A stretch of DNA of 44,111 bases from an uncultured Oscillospiraceae bacterium (lineage in GTDB: Bacteria; Bacillota; Clostridia; Oscillospirales; Acutalibacteraceae), in assembly GCA_948471095.1 (NCBI GenBank), contig CAOKRG010000018.1:1-44111 (forward strand), read 5' to 3'. The notes under the pieces are model-generated. The model was not told the origin of the DNA, ran no database searches, and saw nothing but the letters and a program-made list of their open reading frames with translations. The position numbers and the translations under genes were made by a program. Shown here piece by piece: positions 24,721-33,610 of the stretch. How positions within the stretch are numbered: the first letter of the stretch is position 1; the number at the start of each line of letters is the position of its first letter.

Positions 24721-27321
24721 CTAGCCGGCGGCTTCATCCAGCCCCAGCAGCTCCCGCAGGGTGCGGCTCAGCAGCTCCGCGTCCACAGGCTTCGCGATGT
24801 GGGCGCTCATGCCCGCGCTCATGGCCGCGTTCACGTCCTCCACAAACGCGTTGGCCGTCATGGCGATGATGGGTATGGTCTTCCCGTCCGCCCGGTCCAG
24901 GCCGCGGATGGCCTGGGTGGCCTGGTAGCCGTTCATCACCGGCATCTGCACGTCCATCAGCACCGCGTCAAAGGTCCCCGGCGGCTCCGCTTGGAACGCC
25001 TCCACCGCCAGCCTGCCGTTTTCCACCAGCCTGCATCGGGCCCCCTGCATGGCCAGCAGTTCGCCCAGGATCTCCGCGTTCAATGCGTTGTCCTCCGCCA
25101 TCAGGAAGCTGCGCCCCCGCAGGGCCCCGGCCTCCCGCCGCTCCTTCTCCCGCTGGCGGGCCTCGGCTTCCGCCTGGCCCCGCTTGGCCCGTACCTCAAT
25201 GATCTGTTCCTTAAAGTTGGCCACGAAGAAGGGCTTGGGCAAAAAGCCGTCAATGCCCGCCGCCCGGGCGGATTCCTCGATCTCCGACCAGTCGTAGGAG
25301 GTGAGGATGAAGAGCAGTGAGGACTCCGGCAGGATCCCACGCAGGGCCCGGGCTGCTTCCAGGCCGCTCATGCCGGGCATTTTCCAGTCCAGCAGCACCG
25401 CGTCGAAGGGCCGGCCCTCCGCCGCTTCCAGCGCGGCCGGGCCTCCCAGTACGGTGCGCACCTCCACGCCCGTGCCCTCCATCATGGCGGACACCGTCTC
25501 GCACAGGTCCGGGTCGTCGTCCACCGCCAGCACGGACCCCACCCCATGATGCTCCCAGAAGGATTGGTCCGCCCGCTGGTCCGGAATGCGCAGCTCCAGC
25601 CGCACGGTGAACTCGCTGCCCTTTCCCGGCCGGCTCTCCACCTGGATGCTGCCGCCCATCATCTCCACGATGCTCTTGGTGATCGCCATGCCCAGCCCGG
25701 TGCCCTGCACCTTGTTGGTAACGCTGTTTTCCGCCCGGCTAAAGGCGTCGAAAATACTGCGGCAGAATTCCGGCGTCATGCCGCAGCCGTCGTCCCGGAC
25801 CGAAATCAGCAGGTTCTGGAACTGGGGGGAATGCTGCTCCTGCCCCAGGATGCGCAGCCAGATATGGCCGCCCTCCTGGGTATACTTTACCGCGTTGGAA
25901 AGCAGGTTGAGCAGCACCTGGCTGATGCGGGTCTCGTCGCCCAGAAGGGTTTCGCAGCGCAGGTTTGCCACCTCCACTTCCAGGCTCTGCCCTTTGGCCT
26001 GGGCCTGGGGGCGGATGACCGCGTCCACCGAGCCTACCAGGTCCGCCAGCTCAAACTCGCCGGTATTGAGGGTCATCTTCCCGCTCTCGATCTTGCTCAT
26101 GTCCAGCACGTCGTTGATCAGGCTGAGCAGATGCCTGCCCGAAGCCGTGATCTTCCGGGTGTATTCCCGCACCTTCTCCTCGTTGGCCGGGTTCCGGGCC
26201 AGCAGGGTGGAAAAGCCGATGATGGCGTTCATGGGCGTGCGGATGTCGTGGCTCATATTGGCCAGAAAGGCCGACTTGGCCTGGTTGGCGCTGCGGGCGG
26301 AGGCCAGGGCCTCCTGCAGCTGGCGCATGTGCAGCTCCCGTTCCTTGGCCCGGTCCCTGCCGGCCTGGGCGCTTTTATACGTATAGGCGGCATATCCCCC
26401 GGCAGCCAGCAAAAAGACCAGCGCCAGCACCCCGGTGATCAGCAGAATGGAGAAGTTCACCAGGTCCGAGATCTGGTGGACGCTGTCCTCTGGCACATAG
26501 CCCAGCAGGTAGAAGCTGCCCCCGTCCACAGGCCAGAAATACATGAAGCTGGGCTGGCCCTCCACCTCCAGGCGGAGCATGAGCTCCCGCCCCTGTTCCA
26601 GGGCCCGGTCCACCTGTCCGGCTACCTCCTCCTCCACCCGGTTGCAGGCAAAAAACACCTCCAGGTTCCGGCTTCCGCCCCGGTTGCCCTTCCGGTTTTG
26701 GGGCAGCAGCACAAAGCGGCGGCTGGTAACGTCCATCAAATAGAGAAGCCCGTCCCCCTCATAGAAATTCTGCGGCACAATGTCCCGGTAGGAGCGGTAA
26801 GAAAACTCCCCGTACAGGGTCCCCAACGTCCTGCCGTCCCGTTCCACGGGCAGGCGCAGGCAGTAGGACCAGATTCCCGCGTAGTTCACATAGGATTCCG
26901 AAACCTGGGCCCTGCCCCGGGGCTGCTTTAAGCCGAACCGGCGCTCCCCCGGGCAGAAGGGCTCACCCCGGCAGGTGACGCCCCGGGAGTGTCCGGCCTC
27001 CACATAGGCCAGGCTCAAAAGGCCCCGCCCCTTTTTCACTTGGCGGATGCACTCTTCCGCCTGGTCCGGCTGGGCGGCAAGGATTTCCGCCCACTGCTCC
27101 AAAATCTGTTCGTCTTTCAAAAAGACGCCGTTCAGACTGCCGGCCACCTGGTCCAGCGCCCTTTCCAGCGAACGGTGGGCAAAACCCGCCGCCTCGTCCC
27201 GCAGCCGGCCGGCCAGCAGGAAAACGCCCAGCCCAGCCGCAAAAAAGAGCAGCGCGCCTACCGCCGCCCACCAGATCCGCCGCCGGTTCCGTTTCCTTCT
27301 GCTTTCCTCACGCCCCGCCAT
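24721..27321 (-). CDS. Hybrid histidine kinase with two receiver domains
   Basis: Membrane sensor kinase of 866 residues. Order: helix 1 (about 16-37); extracellular sensor region (about 40-300, Cache-like length); helix 2 (about 305-330); HisKA with phospho-acceptor H358 in SHDIRTPMNA; HATPase with DDGCGMTPE and GTGLGMAI; receiver 1 with D645 (LLDWKMPG); receiver 2 with D790 (LMDVQMPV). There is no DNA-binding output and no Hpt domain, so the signal must go to a separate Hpt or effector. The start at 27321 has GAGGGG upstream. A longer in-frame start at 27441 would overlap the -10 box. The neighbouring sugar operon points away from its promoter. Confidence 0.93.
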   Translation of the reverse strand: MAGREESRRKRNRRRIWWAAVGALLFFAAGLGVFLLAGRLRDEAAGFAHRSLERALDQVAGSLNGVFLKDEQILEQWAEILAAQPDQAEECIRQVKKGRGLLSLAYVEAGHSRGVTCRGEPFCPGERRFGLKQPRGRAQVSESYVNYAGIWSYCLRLPVERDGRTLGTLYGEFSYRSYRDIVPQNFYEGDGLLYLMDVTSRRFVLLPQNRKGNRGGSRNLEVFFACNRVEEEVAGQVDRALEQGRELMLRLEVEGQPSFMYFWPVDGGSFYLLGYVPEDSVHQISDLVNFSILLITGVLALVFLLAAGGYAAYTYKSAQAGRDRAKERELHMRQLQEALASARSANQAKSAFLANMSHDIRTPMNAIIGFSTLLARNPANEEKVREYTRKITASGRHLLSLINDVLDMSKIESGKMTLNTGEFELADLVGSVDAVIRPQAQAKGQSLEVEVANLRCETLLGDETRISQVLLNLLSNAVKYTQEGGHIWLRILGQEQHSPQFQNLLISVRDDGCGMTPEFCRSIFDAFSRAENSVTNKVQGTGLGMAITKSIVEMMGGSIQVESRPGKGSEFTVRLELRIPDQRADQSFWEHHGVGSVLAVDDDPDLCETVSAMMEGTGVEVRTVLGGPAALEAAEGRPFDAVLLDWKMPGMSGLEAARALRGILPESSLLFILTSYDWSEIEESARAAGIDGFLPKPFFVANFKEQIIEVRAKRGQAEAEARQREKERREAGALRGRSFLMAEDNALNAEILGELLAMQGARCRLVENGRLAVEAFQAEPPGTFDAVLMDVQMPVMNGYQATQAIRGLDRADGKTIPIIAMTANAFVEDVNAAMSAGMSAHIAKPVDAELLSRTLRELLGLDEAAG

Positions 27322-27439
27322 GGCAACCCCTCTTTTTCCTCCAGCGCCTCCCGCCAGCGCGTCGAACTGGCGGCCAAAAAAATCAGGATACGCAATTTTG
27401 TGCCGGATAAATTCATACTGGCGCGTATGCTTTATTTGC

Positions 27440-27468
27440 ATTTTACCACAATTTCACAGGAAATTCAA
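27440..27468 (-). promoter_or_regulatory. Sigma-A promoter of the hybrid kinase gene
   Basis: Minus strand: TTGAAT (27468-27463), 17-bp spacer, TAAAAT (27445-27440) preceded by TGG. The leader is about 112 nt. Confidence 0.7.
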
Positions 27469-27481
27469 TACATTATTCAAT

Positions 27482-27790
27482 AGGAAAGCCACCTGGCGGT
27501 GGGCGCACGTGCGGGCGGGCTTGGGGAATTCGTTGGGTTGGTTGCCCGCGAATGTGCCGGGTGGGGGCTGGAGCAGGCCCGCCTCTGTCCTGCGCGTGGT
27601 CCGTGCCTACTCTCGCCGCTTTGCCCAAACCAGTGGGCGCGCCCCGCCCGGCTGTGAATAGGGTCCACATCCCCTCAAACCTTATGCCGCACGGGCCATG
27701 ACGGCAAAAAACTGTACAAATTGCGGCGATTCTGTTATCGATATTTTTTTATCGAATAGAGAGAATTTCCGCTTCCCTTTTCCGTGAAAG
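27482..27790. other. GC-rich intergenic stretch before rex, no gene seen
   Basis: Contains GCGGGC...GCCCGC and GCCCA/TGGGC inverted repeats and a phrase TTGCCCGCGAATG that recurs at 43956-43968. TGTTATCGATATTT (27733-27746) is a near-cre. A -10-like TATATT lies near 27796. I find no clear -35 and no Rex-type TTGTGA...TCACAA site. Confidence 0.4.
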
Positions 27791-27851
27791 TGTGCTATAT
27801 TATAAGTAGTAAGAGCAAACCACAGCCTGCAACGAGAAAAGAGGTGAGGAA

Positions 27852-28499
27852 ATGCCGGACCGGTGTGTTTCAAAGCAGACCCTGCAGCGGCTGCCAGCCT
27901 ATTTGAATTACCTGCGCAGCCAGGCGGGAAGGGCCGGGAAGAATGTTTCTGCCACCAGCATAGCCGAAGCCCTGGGCCTCAACGACGTGGTGGTGCGCAA
28001 GGACCTGGCCGCGGTGAGCAGCAAGGGCAGGCCCAAGGTGGGGTATGCCCGGCTGGAGCTCGTTCGGGAGCTGGAGAGCTTTTTGGGCTATGATAACTCT
28101 CAGGACGCCATTTTAGTGGGCGCGGGCAAGCTGGGACAGGCGCTGCTGTCCTACAGCGGGTTTCCCCAGTATGGGCTGAACATCCTGGCCGGGTTCGACG
28201 CGGACCCCAGCCTTGCCGGGCGCGAGGTGGCGGGAAAGAAGATTCTGCCCATGGATAAGCTGCCGGGCCTCTGTCGCCGGGTGGGGGTGCATATCGGGAT
28301 CATCACCGTGCCGGGCGAACAGGCCCAGGCCGTGTGCGACCAGCTGATCGACAGTGGGGTGCTGGCGGTGTGGAACTTTGCCAACGCCCACCTGCGGGTG
28401 CCCGAGGGCATTTTGGTCCAGAACGAAAACATGGCCGTGTCTTTGGCGCTGCTTTCAAACCACCTGAGAGAACGATTCAGCACCAAGGGAGGCGCGTAA
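27852..28499 (+). CDS. rex: Redox-sensing transcriptional repressor Rex
   Basis: Dimeric repressor that senses the NADH/NAD+ ratio and controls fermentation genes. It is 215 residues. The winged-helix N-terminus holds LGLNDVVVRKDLAAVS (recognition helix about 40-55). The NAD(H) Rossmann domain begins with GAGKLGQALLSYSGF (about 90-105), and a C-terminal swap helix follows. GAGGTGAGGA precedes the ATG. It is 44 bp ahead of adhE on the same strand, so it probably controls the operon it belongs to. I could not find a consensus Rex operator upstream. Confidence 0.95.
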   Translation: MPDRCVSKQTLQRLPAYLNYLRSQAGRAGKNVSATSIAEALGLNDVVVRKDLAAVSSKGRPKVGYARLELVRELESFLGYDNSQDAILVGAGKLGQALLSYSGFPQYGLNILAGFDADPSLAGREVAGKKILPMDKLPGLCRRVGVHIGIITVPGEQAQAVCDQLIDSGVLAVWNFANAHLRVPEGILVQNENMAVSLALLSNHLRERFSTKGGA

Positions 28500-28543
28500 C
28501 CGCTCCCGCCTCCCCAAATAAACAGCAAAGGATGGGCAATTTC

Positions 28544-31144
28544 ATGGAGACAAATTTCGAAATCGTGGAAAATGTAGAGACCTTTGAAAAGATGCTGGCC
28601 CGGGTCCGCGAAGCGCAGAAGAAATACGCTACCTTTACCCAGCAGCAGGTCGACGAAATTTTCCGCGCGGCGGCCATGGCCGCCAACCTGCAGCGTATCC
28701 CGCTGGCCAAGCTGGCGGTGGAAGAGACCGGCATGGGCGTGGTGGAGGACAAGGTCATTAAGAACCACTATGCCGCCGAGTATATCTATAACACCTACAA
28801 AGACACCAAGACCTGCGGCGTCATCGAAGAGGACAAGGCCTATGGCATCCGGAAGATCGCCGAACCCATCGGCGTGATCGCGGCGGTCATTCCCACCACC
28901 AACCCCACCTCCACCGCTATCTTCAAAACCCTGCTGGCCCTGAAGACCCGCAACGGCATCATCATCAGCCCCCATCCCCGGGCCAAGAAGTGCACCATCG
29001 CCGCCGCCAAGGTGGTGCTGGAGGCCGCCGTGAAGGCCGGCGCGCCTGAGGGCCTCTTCGGCTGGATCGATGCGCCCTCCCTGGAGCTGACCAACCTGGT
29101 CATGGCCGAGGCGGACATCATTCTGGCCACCGGCGGCCCCGGCATGGTCAAGTCCGCCTACTCTTCCGGCACCCCGGCCCTGGGCGTGGGCGCGGGCAAC
29201 GTGCCCGCCATCATCGACGAGAGCGCGGATCCCATTATGGCCGTCAACTCCATCATCCACTCCAAGACCTTCGACAACGGCATGATCTGCGCCTCCGAGC
29301 AGTCCGTTATCACCCTGGAGCCCCTGTACGACGCGGTGAAGGCCGAATTTGTCAAGCGCGGCTGCCATATCCTCTCCAAATCTGAGCTGAACAAGGTGCG
29401 CAAGACCATCATCATCAACGGCGCCCTCAACGCCAAGATCGTGGGCCAGTCCGCCTTTAAGATCGCCCAGCTGGCCGGGGTCACCGTGCCCGAGAGCACC
29501 AAGATCCTCATCGGCGAGGTGGAGAGCGTGGACATCTCCGAGGAGTTCGCCCACGAGAAGCTCTCCCCTGTGCTTGCCATGTACAAGGCCAAGGACTTCG
29601 ACGACGCGGTGGCAAAGGCCGAGCGCCTCATCGAGGACGGCGGCTACGGCCACACCGCCTCCCTGTATATCCACCCGGCCCAGCAGGAGAAGCTGGCCCG
29701 GCACCAGGCGGCCATGAAGACCTGCCGCATCGTGGTGAACACCCCCTCCTCCTTCGGCGGCATCGGCGACCTGTACAACTTCAAGCTGGCCCCGTCCCTC
29801 ACCCTGGGCTGCGGCTCCTGGGGCGGCAACTCCGTTTCCGAGAACGTGGGCGTGAAGCACCTGATCAATATTAAGACCGTGGCCGAGAGGAGAGAGAACA
29901 TGCTGTGGTTCCGCACGCCCGAGAAGGTATTCTTTAAGAAGGGCTGCATGCCCGTAGCCCTGGAAGAGCTGAAGACCGAGTACGCCCGCAAAAAGGCGTT
30001 CATCGTCACCGACAGCTTCCTGTATCAGAACGGCTACACCAAGCCCCTGACCGACCGCCTGGACGAGCTGGGCATTCAGTACGCCGTGTTCGCGGACGTG
30101 GCCCCGGACCCGACCCTGGCCTGCGCCCGGGAAGGCGTGAAGCAGATCAACAGCTTCCAGCCCGACGTGATCATCGCCCTGGGCGGCGGCTCCCCCATGG
30201 ACGCGGCGAAGATCATGTGGGTGCTCTACGAGCATCCGGACGCGGATTTCCAGTCCATGAGCATGGACTTTATGGACATCCGCAAGCGCATCTACCGCTT
30301 CCCCAAGATGGGCCAGAAGGCCATGATGGTGGCCATCCCCACCTCCTCCGGCACCGGCTCCGAGGTGACCCCCTTCGCCATCATTACAGACGAGACCACC
30401 GGCACCAAGTGGCCCCTGGCGGACTATGAGCTGCTGCCCACCATGGCCATCGTGGACGTGGACAACATGATGAACCAGCCCAAGGGCCTGACCTGCGCCT
30501 CCGGCATTGACGCCATGACCCACGCCCTGGAAGCCTACGTGTCCATCATGGCCTCCCCCTTCACCGACGGCCTGGCGCTGGAAGCCATCAAGCTGGTGTT
30601 CAAGTACCTGCCCTCTGCCTACGAGAACGGCGCCAACGATCCCTATGCCCGCGAGAAGATGGCCGAGGCCAGCTGCATCGCCGGCATGGCCTTTGCCAAC
30701 GCTTTCCTGGGCCTGAACCACTCCATGGCCCACAAGCTGGGCGCTTACCACCACCTGCCCCACGGCATTGCCAACGCGGTCATCCTCACCGAGGTGATGC
30801 GCTACAACGCCGCGGAGGTCCCCACCAAGATGGGCACCTTCTCCCAGTATCAGTACCCCCACGCCAAGGCCCGCTACGCGGAAGTGGCCAAGGCCTGCGG
30901 CCTGCCCGGCAATAACGACGACGAGCTCTTCGAGAGCCTGATCGCCGCTTTGGAGGACCTGAAGGACAAGATCCAGATCAAGAAGTCCATCAAGGAATAC
31001 GGCGTGACCGAGGAAGCCTTTAACGCCACTCTGGACGAGATGGTGGAGAACGCCTTCAACGATCAGTGCACGGGCGCCAACCCCCGTTACCCGCTGATGA
31101 AGGAGATCAAAGAGATCTATCTGAAGTGCTACAACGGCAAATAA
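28544..31144 (+). CDS. adhE: Bifunctional aldehyde-alcohol dehydrogenase AdhE
   Basis: Reduces acetyl-CoA to acetaldehyde and then ethanol, oxidising two NADH. It is 866 residues. The N-terminal CoA-acylating aldehyde dehydrogenase domain (1-440) has catalytic C249 (NGMICASEQ). The C-terminal iron alcohol dehydrogenase (450-866) has GGGSPMDAAK near 546-555 and the iron-ligand stretch around H726 (LNHSMAHKLGAYHHLPHG). AAAGGA lies about 11 nt before ATG 28544. ATG 28532 lies directly on the ribosome site. Full length suggests it can form spirosomes, as known for AdhE. Pairing with rex fits redox-controlled ethanol production. Confidence 0.96.
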   Translation: METNFEIVENVETFEKMLARVREAQKKYATFTQQQVDEIFRAAAMAANLQRIPLAKLAVEETGMGVVEDKVIKNHYAAEYIYNTYKDTKTCGVIEEDKAYGIRKIAEPIGVIAAVIPTTNPTSTAIFKTLLALKTRNGIIISPHPRAKKCTIAAAKVVLEAAVKAGAPEGLFGWIDAPSLELTNLVMAEADIILATGGPGMVKSAYSSGTPALGVGAGNVPAIIDESADPIMAVNSIIHSKTFDNGMICASEQSVITLEPLYDAVKAEFVKRGCHILSKSELNKVRKTIIINGALNAKIVGQSAFKIAQLAGVTVPESTKILIGEVESVDISEEFAHEKLSPVLAMYKAKDFDDAVAKAERLIEDGGYGHTASLYIHPAQQEKLARHQAAMKTCRIVVNTPSSFGGIGDLYNFKLAPSLTLGCGSWGGNSVSENVGVKHLINIKTVAERRENMLWFRTPEKVFFKKGCMPVALEELKTEYARKKAFIVTDSFLYQNGYTKPLTDRLDELGIQYAVFADVAPDPTLACAREGVKQINSFQPDVIIALGGGSPMDAAKIMWVLYEHPDADFQSMSMDFMDIRKRIYRFPKMGQKAMMVAIPTSSGTGSEVTPFAIITDETTGTKWPLADYELLPTMAIVDVDNMMNQPKGLTCASGIDAMTHALEAYVSIMASPFTDGLALEAIKLVFKYLPSAYENGANDPYAREKMAEASCIAGMAFANAFLGLNHSMAHKLGAYHHLPHGIANAVILTEVMRYNAAEVPTKMGTFSQYQYPHAKARYAEVAKACGLPGNNDDELFESLIAALEDLKDKIQIKKSIKEYGVTEEAFNATLDEMVENAFNDQCTGANPRYPLMKEIKEIYLKCYNGK

Positions 31145-31163
31145 TTAAGGGAGGAGTATACAC

Positions 31164-31919
31164 ATGAATCTGGAAAACGCAAGAGTAATCGCTGCCCGCA
31201 CCTCCAAGACCATCTACCGGGAAGACGACCGGGTGATCAAGGTTTTTGACGAGGGCTTCTCCAAGGCCGACATTCTCAACGAGGCGCTGAACATCGCCCG
31301 GGTGGAAGAGACCGGCATCTCCATGCCCCATGTACAGGGCGTGGAGATGGTAGACGGCAAGTGGGCCATCGTCACCGACTATATCGAGGGCAAGACCCTG
31401 GACCGCCTGATGAAGGAAAACCCCGAGAAAAAGGAAGAGTACCTGAACCGCCTGGTGGACATCCAGCTGGAGCTGCACCAGCACAGCGCCCCCATGCTGA
31501 CCTTCCTTCAGGACAAGATGCGCCGGAAGATCAGCCAGACCGGCCTGGACGCCACCACCCGCTACGAGCTGGACGCCCGCCTGGACAGCCTGCCCAAGCA
31601 CCGCAAGCTCTGCCACGGGGACTTCAACCCCTCCAACGTGATCATCAAGCCCGACGGCGGCTACGCCGTTTTGGACTGGTCCCACGCCACCCAGGGCAAC
31701 GCCAGCGCGGACGCGGCCCGGACCTACCTGCTCTTCTGGCTGGACGGCGACATGGACGGCGCGGAGAAGTACCTGGATCTGTTCTGCAAAAAGTCCGACA
31801 CCGCCAAGCAGTATGTGCAGAAGTGGCTGCCCATCGTGGCCGCCTCCCAGTCCGTGAAGGGCAAGCCCGAGGAGAAGGAATTCCTCATGGGCTGGGTCAA
31901 CGTTGTCGAGTACGAATAA
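31164..31919 (+). CDS. Aminoglycoside/choline-kinase-like phosphotransferase
   Basis: A 251-residue cytoplasmic kinase-fold protein. The catalytic loop reads LCHGDFNPSNVII (about 149-161, Asp in HGD) and the metal site is VLDWSHAT (about 172-179). The N-lobe YREDDRVIKVFDEGF carries the ATP-binding Lys. It resembles small APH-superfamily proteins of unknown substrate in Firmicutes. It is 19 bp after adhE with GGGAGGAG upstream, so it is certainly in the rex-adhE transcript. Why a small-molecule kinase accompanies AdhE is not known to me. Antibiotic resistance is unlikely in this setting. Confidence 0.82.
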   Translation: MNLENARVIAARTSKTIYREDDRVIKVFDEGFSKADILNEALNIARVEETGISMPHVQGVEMVDGKWAIVTDYIEGKTLDRLMKENPEKKEEYLNRLVDIQLELHQHSAPMLTFLQDKMRRKISQTGLDATTRYELDARLDSLPKHRKLCHGDFNPSNVIIKPDGGYAVLDWSHATQGNASADAARTYLLFWLDGDMDGAEKYLDLFCKKSDTAKQYVQKWLPIVAASQSVKGKPEEKEFLMGWVNVVEYE

Positions 31920-31934
31920 AGAAAGCTTATGGGA

Positions 31935-31968
31935 GGGGGAGGCTCTGGCCTCCCCCCCTTGCTTTTCA
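31935..31968 (+). terminator. Rho-independent terminator of rex-adhE-kinase operon
   Basis: A 9-bp stem GGGGGAGGC/GCCTCCCCC (31935-31943, 31948-31956) with loop TCTG, then a T-rich tail TTGCTTTT. Confidence 0.8.
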
Positions 31969-31973
31969 GCACG

Positions 31974-32442
31974 GCCTCCGGCGGCTTAAGAAACTTCTTG
32001 AAAGAAGTTTCTTAAGAATCTTCAAGAACTTTTAAACGTTTTACGAGGGTGGAGGGAGTGAGTTGGGCGCTCGGTTTGGGGCGGGATGCGATACATTGTC
32101 TTTGTGAACTCGACCAACGCGGCAACCGAAAAAACACAAAGCTTTTACTTCCGCTTTGACCAACCAAACGTAGCAGGAAAAGTTTCGTCCTTCTTTGCTG
32201 CCTCATCGGTATAGCCTTCCCGTTGCCTCAAACCGAGCGCTCAGTGTGCGCCTCGCACTTACGATAAACGTTTAAAAGTTTCGTCCACCTTTTCAAGAGG
32301 TGGACGAGTTATCCAAAAGATAACTCGTGGGTTCTTAGGGGGTGAACGTCTGCCAGTGGCAGACACGCTGCGAACCGACCGAGGCGGAGCCGAGACCCAG
32401 AGCCCCGCAAGTTCATCTTTGATGAACTTGACCGCCGGAGGC
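31974..32442. repeat. Composite inverted THA element R7
   Basis: A 469-bp element bounded by inverted GCCTCCGGCGG. The left half has one hairpin, 13-bp arms CTTAAGAAACTTC/GAAGTTTCTTAAG around TTGAAA (31985-32016), then AACTTTTAAACGTTT. The right half, inverted, has GTCCACCT/AGGTGGAC (32283-32305), an ACGAGTTATC/GATAACTCGT hairpin (32304-32328), GTCTGCC/GGCAGAC (32348-32364) and AAGTTCATC/GATGAACTT (32409-32429). GCGCTCGGTTTG (32067-32078) recurs inverted at 32229-32240. The middle 150 bp hold no gene. Confidence 0.8.
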
Positions 32443-32492
32443 ACGCGCAGCGGAGCGAGCACTTCCAAAACTATACACAAAGGGATGATATT

Positions 32493-33506
32493 ATGAAAGC
32501 AAACTATTTCCTGGGAAACCAGGCCTTTGAGATCCGCGAGACGGAGATCCCCGCCCCGGGCCCCGGCCAAGTGGCGGTTAAGAACATGTTCTGCGGGGTG
32601 TGCGGCACGGACGTGCACATCTTTTACGGCGAACCTGGCTCCGCCGATGTGAACCCGCCGGTGGTGCTGGGGCACGAGTACTCCGGCGAGGTGGTGGAGG
32701 TGGGCGAGGGCGTAACGGCCTTGAAGCCCGGCGACCACGTGACCATCGACCCCAACATCTACTGCGGCGAGTGCGAGTACTGCCGCAATGGCAAAAAGCA
32801 GCTCTGCCCCTCCATGCAGGCCGTTGGCGTAACCCGGGACGGCGGCTTTGCCCAATACAGCCTGGTGCCCGCCGCCCAGGCCTTTAAGCTGGACTCCTCG
32901 GTTCCCTTTGAGGCCGGGGCCATGGCGGAGCCTCTGGCCTGCTGCCTCCACGGCATCGACCTGGCGGGCATCCGGCCTGGGCAGACCGTGTGCGTCATTG
33001 GCGGCGGGGCCATCGGGCTGATTATGCTCCAGCTCTGCAAGCTTTCCGGCGCGGCGAAGCTCATCCTCAGCGAGCCCAACCAGAAGCGCCGGGAGGCCGC
33101 CCTGCGGCTGGGCGCGGACCTGGCCATTGACCCCACCGACCCCCAGAGCCATCGGTTGGCGGAGAACTGTGCCGACGTGGTGATCGAGTGCGTGGGCAAT
33201 AACCCCGCTGTGCAGAGCGCCTTCGACTTTGCCAACAAGGGGGCGGTCATAGTGCTGTTCAGCGTGCCCAAGGTGGAGGCCCAGTTCCCCCTGCCCCTGT
33301 TCGACGTCTATAAGAAGGAGCTGACCATTCGCGGCTCCTTCGTGAACCCGGACACCCATGCCCGGGCCGTGGCCCTGATCAACGCGGGCAAGGTGGACTT
33401 CGGGCCCATCATCACCCACCGCTTCCCCCTGGCCCAGCTCCCCGAAGCCATCGCCGCCCAACAGGGCAGCGAGTCCATCAAGGTCGTGGTGGACTGCCAG
33501 GCATAA
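32493..33506 (+). CDS. Zinc-dependent medium-chain alcohol/polyol dehydrogenase
   Basis: A 337-residue NAD(P)-dependent oxidoreductase of the MDR superfamily. Catalytic zinc ligands are C37 (FCGVCGTDVH) and H61-E62 (GHEYSGEV). The structural zinc site is C91, C94, C97 and C105. The Rossmann loop is VIGGGAIGL near 165-173. The pattern is nearest to sorbitol/threonine-dehydrogenase-type enzymes. The substrate is unknown, and a polyol or sugar alcohol is more likely than ethanol because ethanol production is covered by adhE. A weak AAAGGGA precedes the ATG. It stands alone, with THA repeats on both sides. Confidence 0.88.
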   Translation: MKANYFLGNQAFEIRETEIPAPGPGQVAVKNMFCGVCGTDVHIFYGEPGSADVNPPVVLGHEYSGEVVEVGEGVTALKPGDHVTIDPNIYCGECEYCRNGKKQLCPSMQAVGVTRDGGFAQYSLVPAAQAFKLDSSVPFEAGAMAEPLACCLHGIDLAGIRPGQTVCVIGGGAIGLIMLQLCKLSGAAKLILSEPNQKRREAALRLGADLAIDPTDPQSHRLAENCADVVIECVGNNPAVQSAFDFANKGAVIVLFSVPKVEAQFPLPLFDVYKKELTIRGSFVNPDTHARAVALINAGKVDFGPIITHRFPLAQLPEAIAAQQGSESIKVVVDCQA

Positions 33507-33610
33507 CCCCCTCGTTTCGAAAGGCTCCGGCCTAACATAGAACCAGCCCCATGGCGCTTTGCCAGCGGGGCTGGTTTCCCTTTTTATCGTGTGAATGCCG
33601 GTTTATTGAT

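Noticed and set aside
27473-27670. Short open frames in the GC-rich stretch before rex
   Set aside because: No start signals, overlapping frames in all directions, Arg/Pro/Gly-rich; treated as non-coding.
27733-27746. TGTTATCGATATTT upstream of rex as a cre or Rex operator
   Set aside because: Two of the fixed cre positions fail and it lacks the TTGTGA...TCACAA form of a Rex site.
28151-30862. Very long open frame (903 codons) antisense to rex and adhE
   Set aside because: It is a GC-rich shadow of two well-identified genes, with low-complexity Gly/His/Leu composition and no ribosome site or domain.
31164-31919. Aminoglycoside resistance gene
   Set aside because: Only the general APH catalytic motifs are shared; its place behind adhE points to metabolism.
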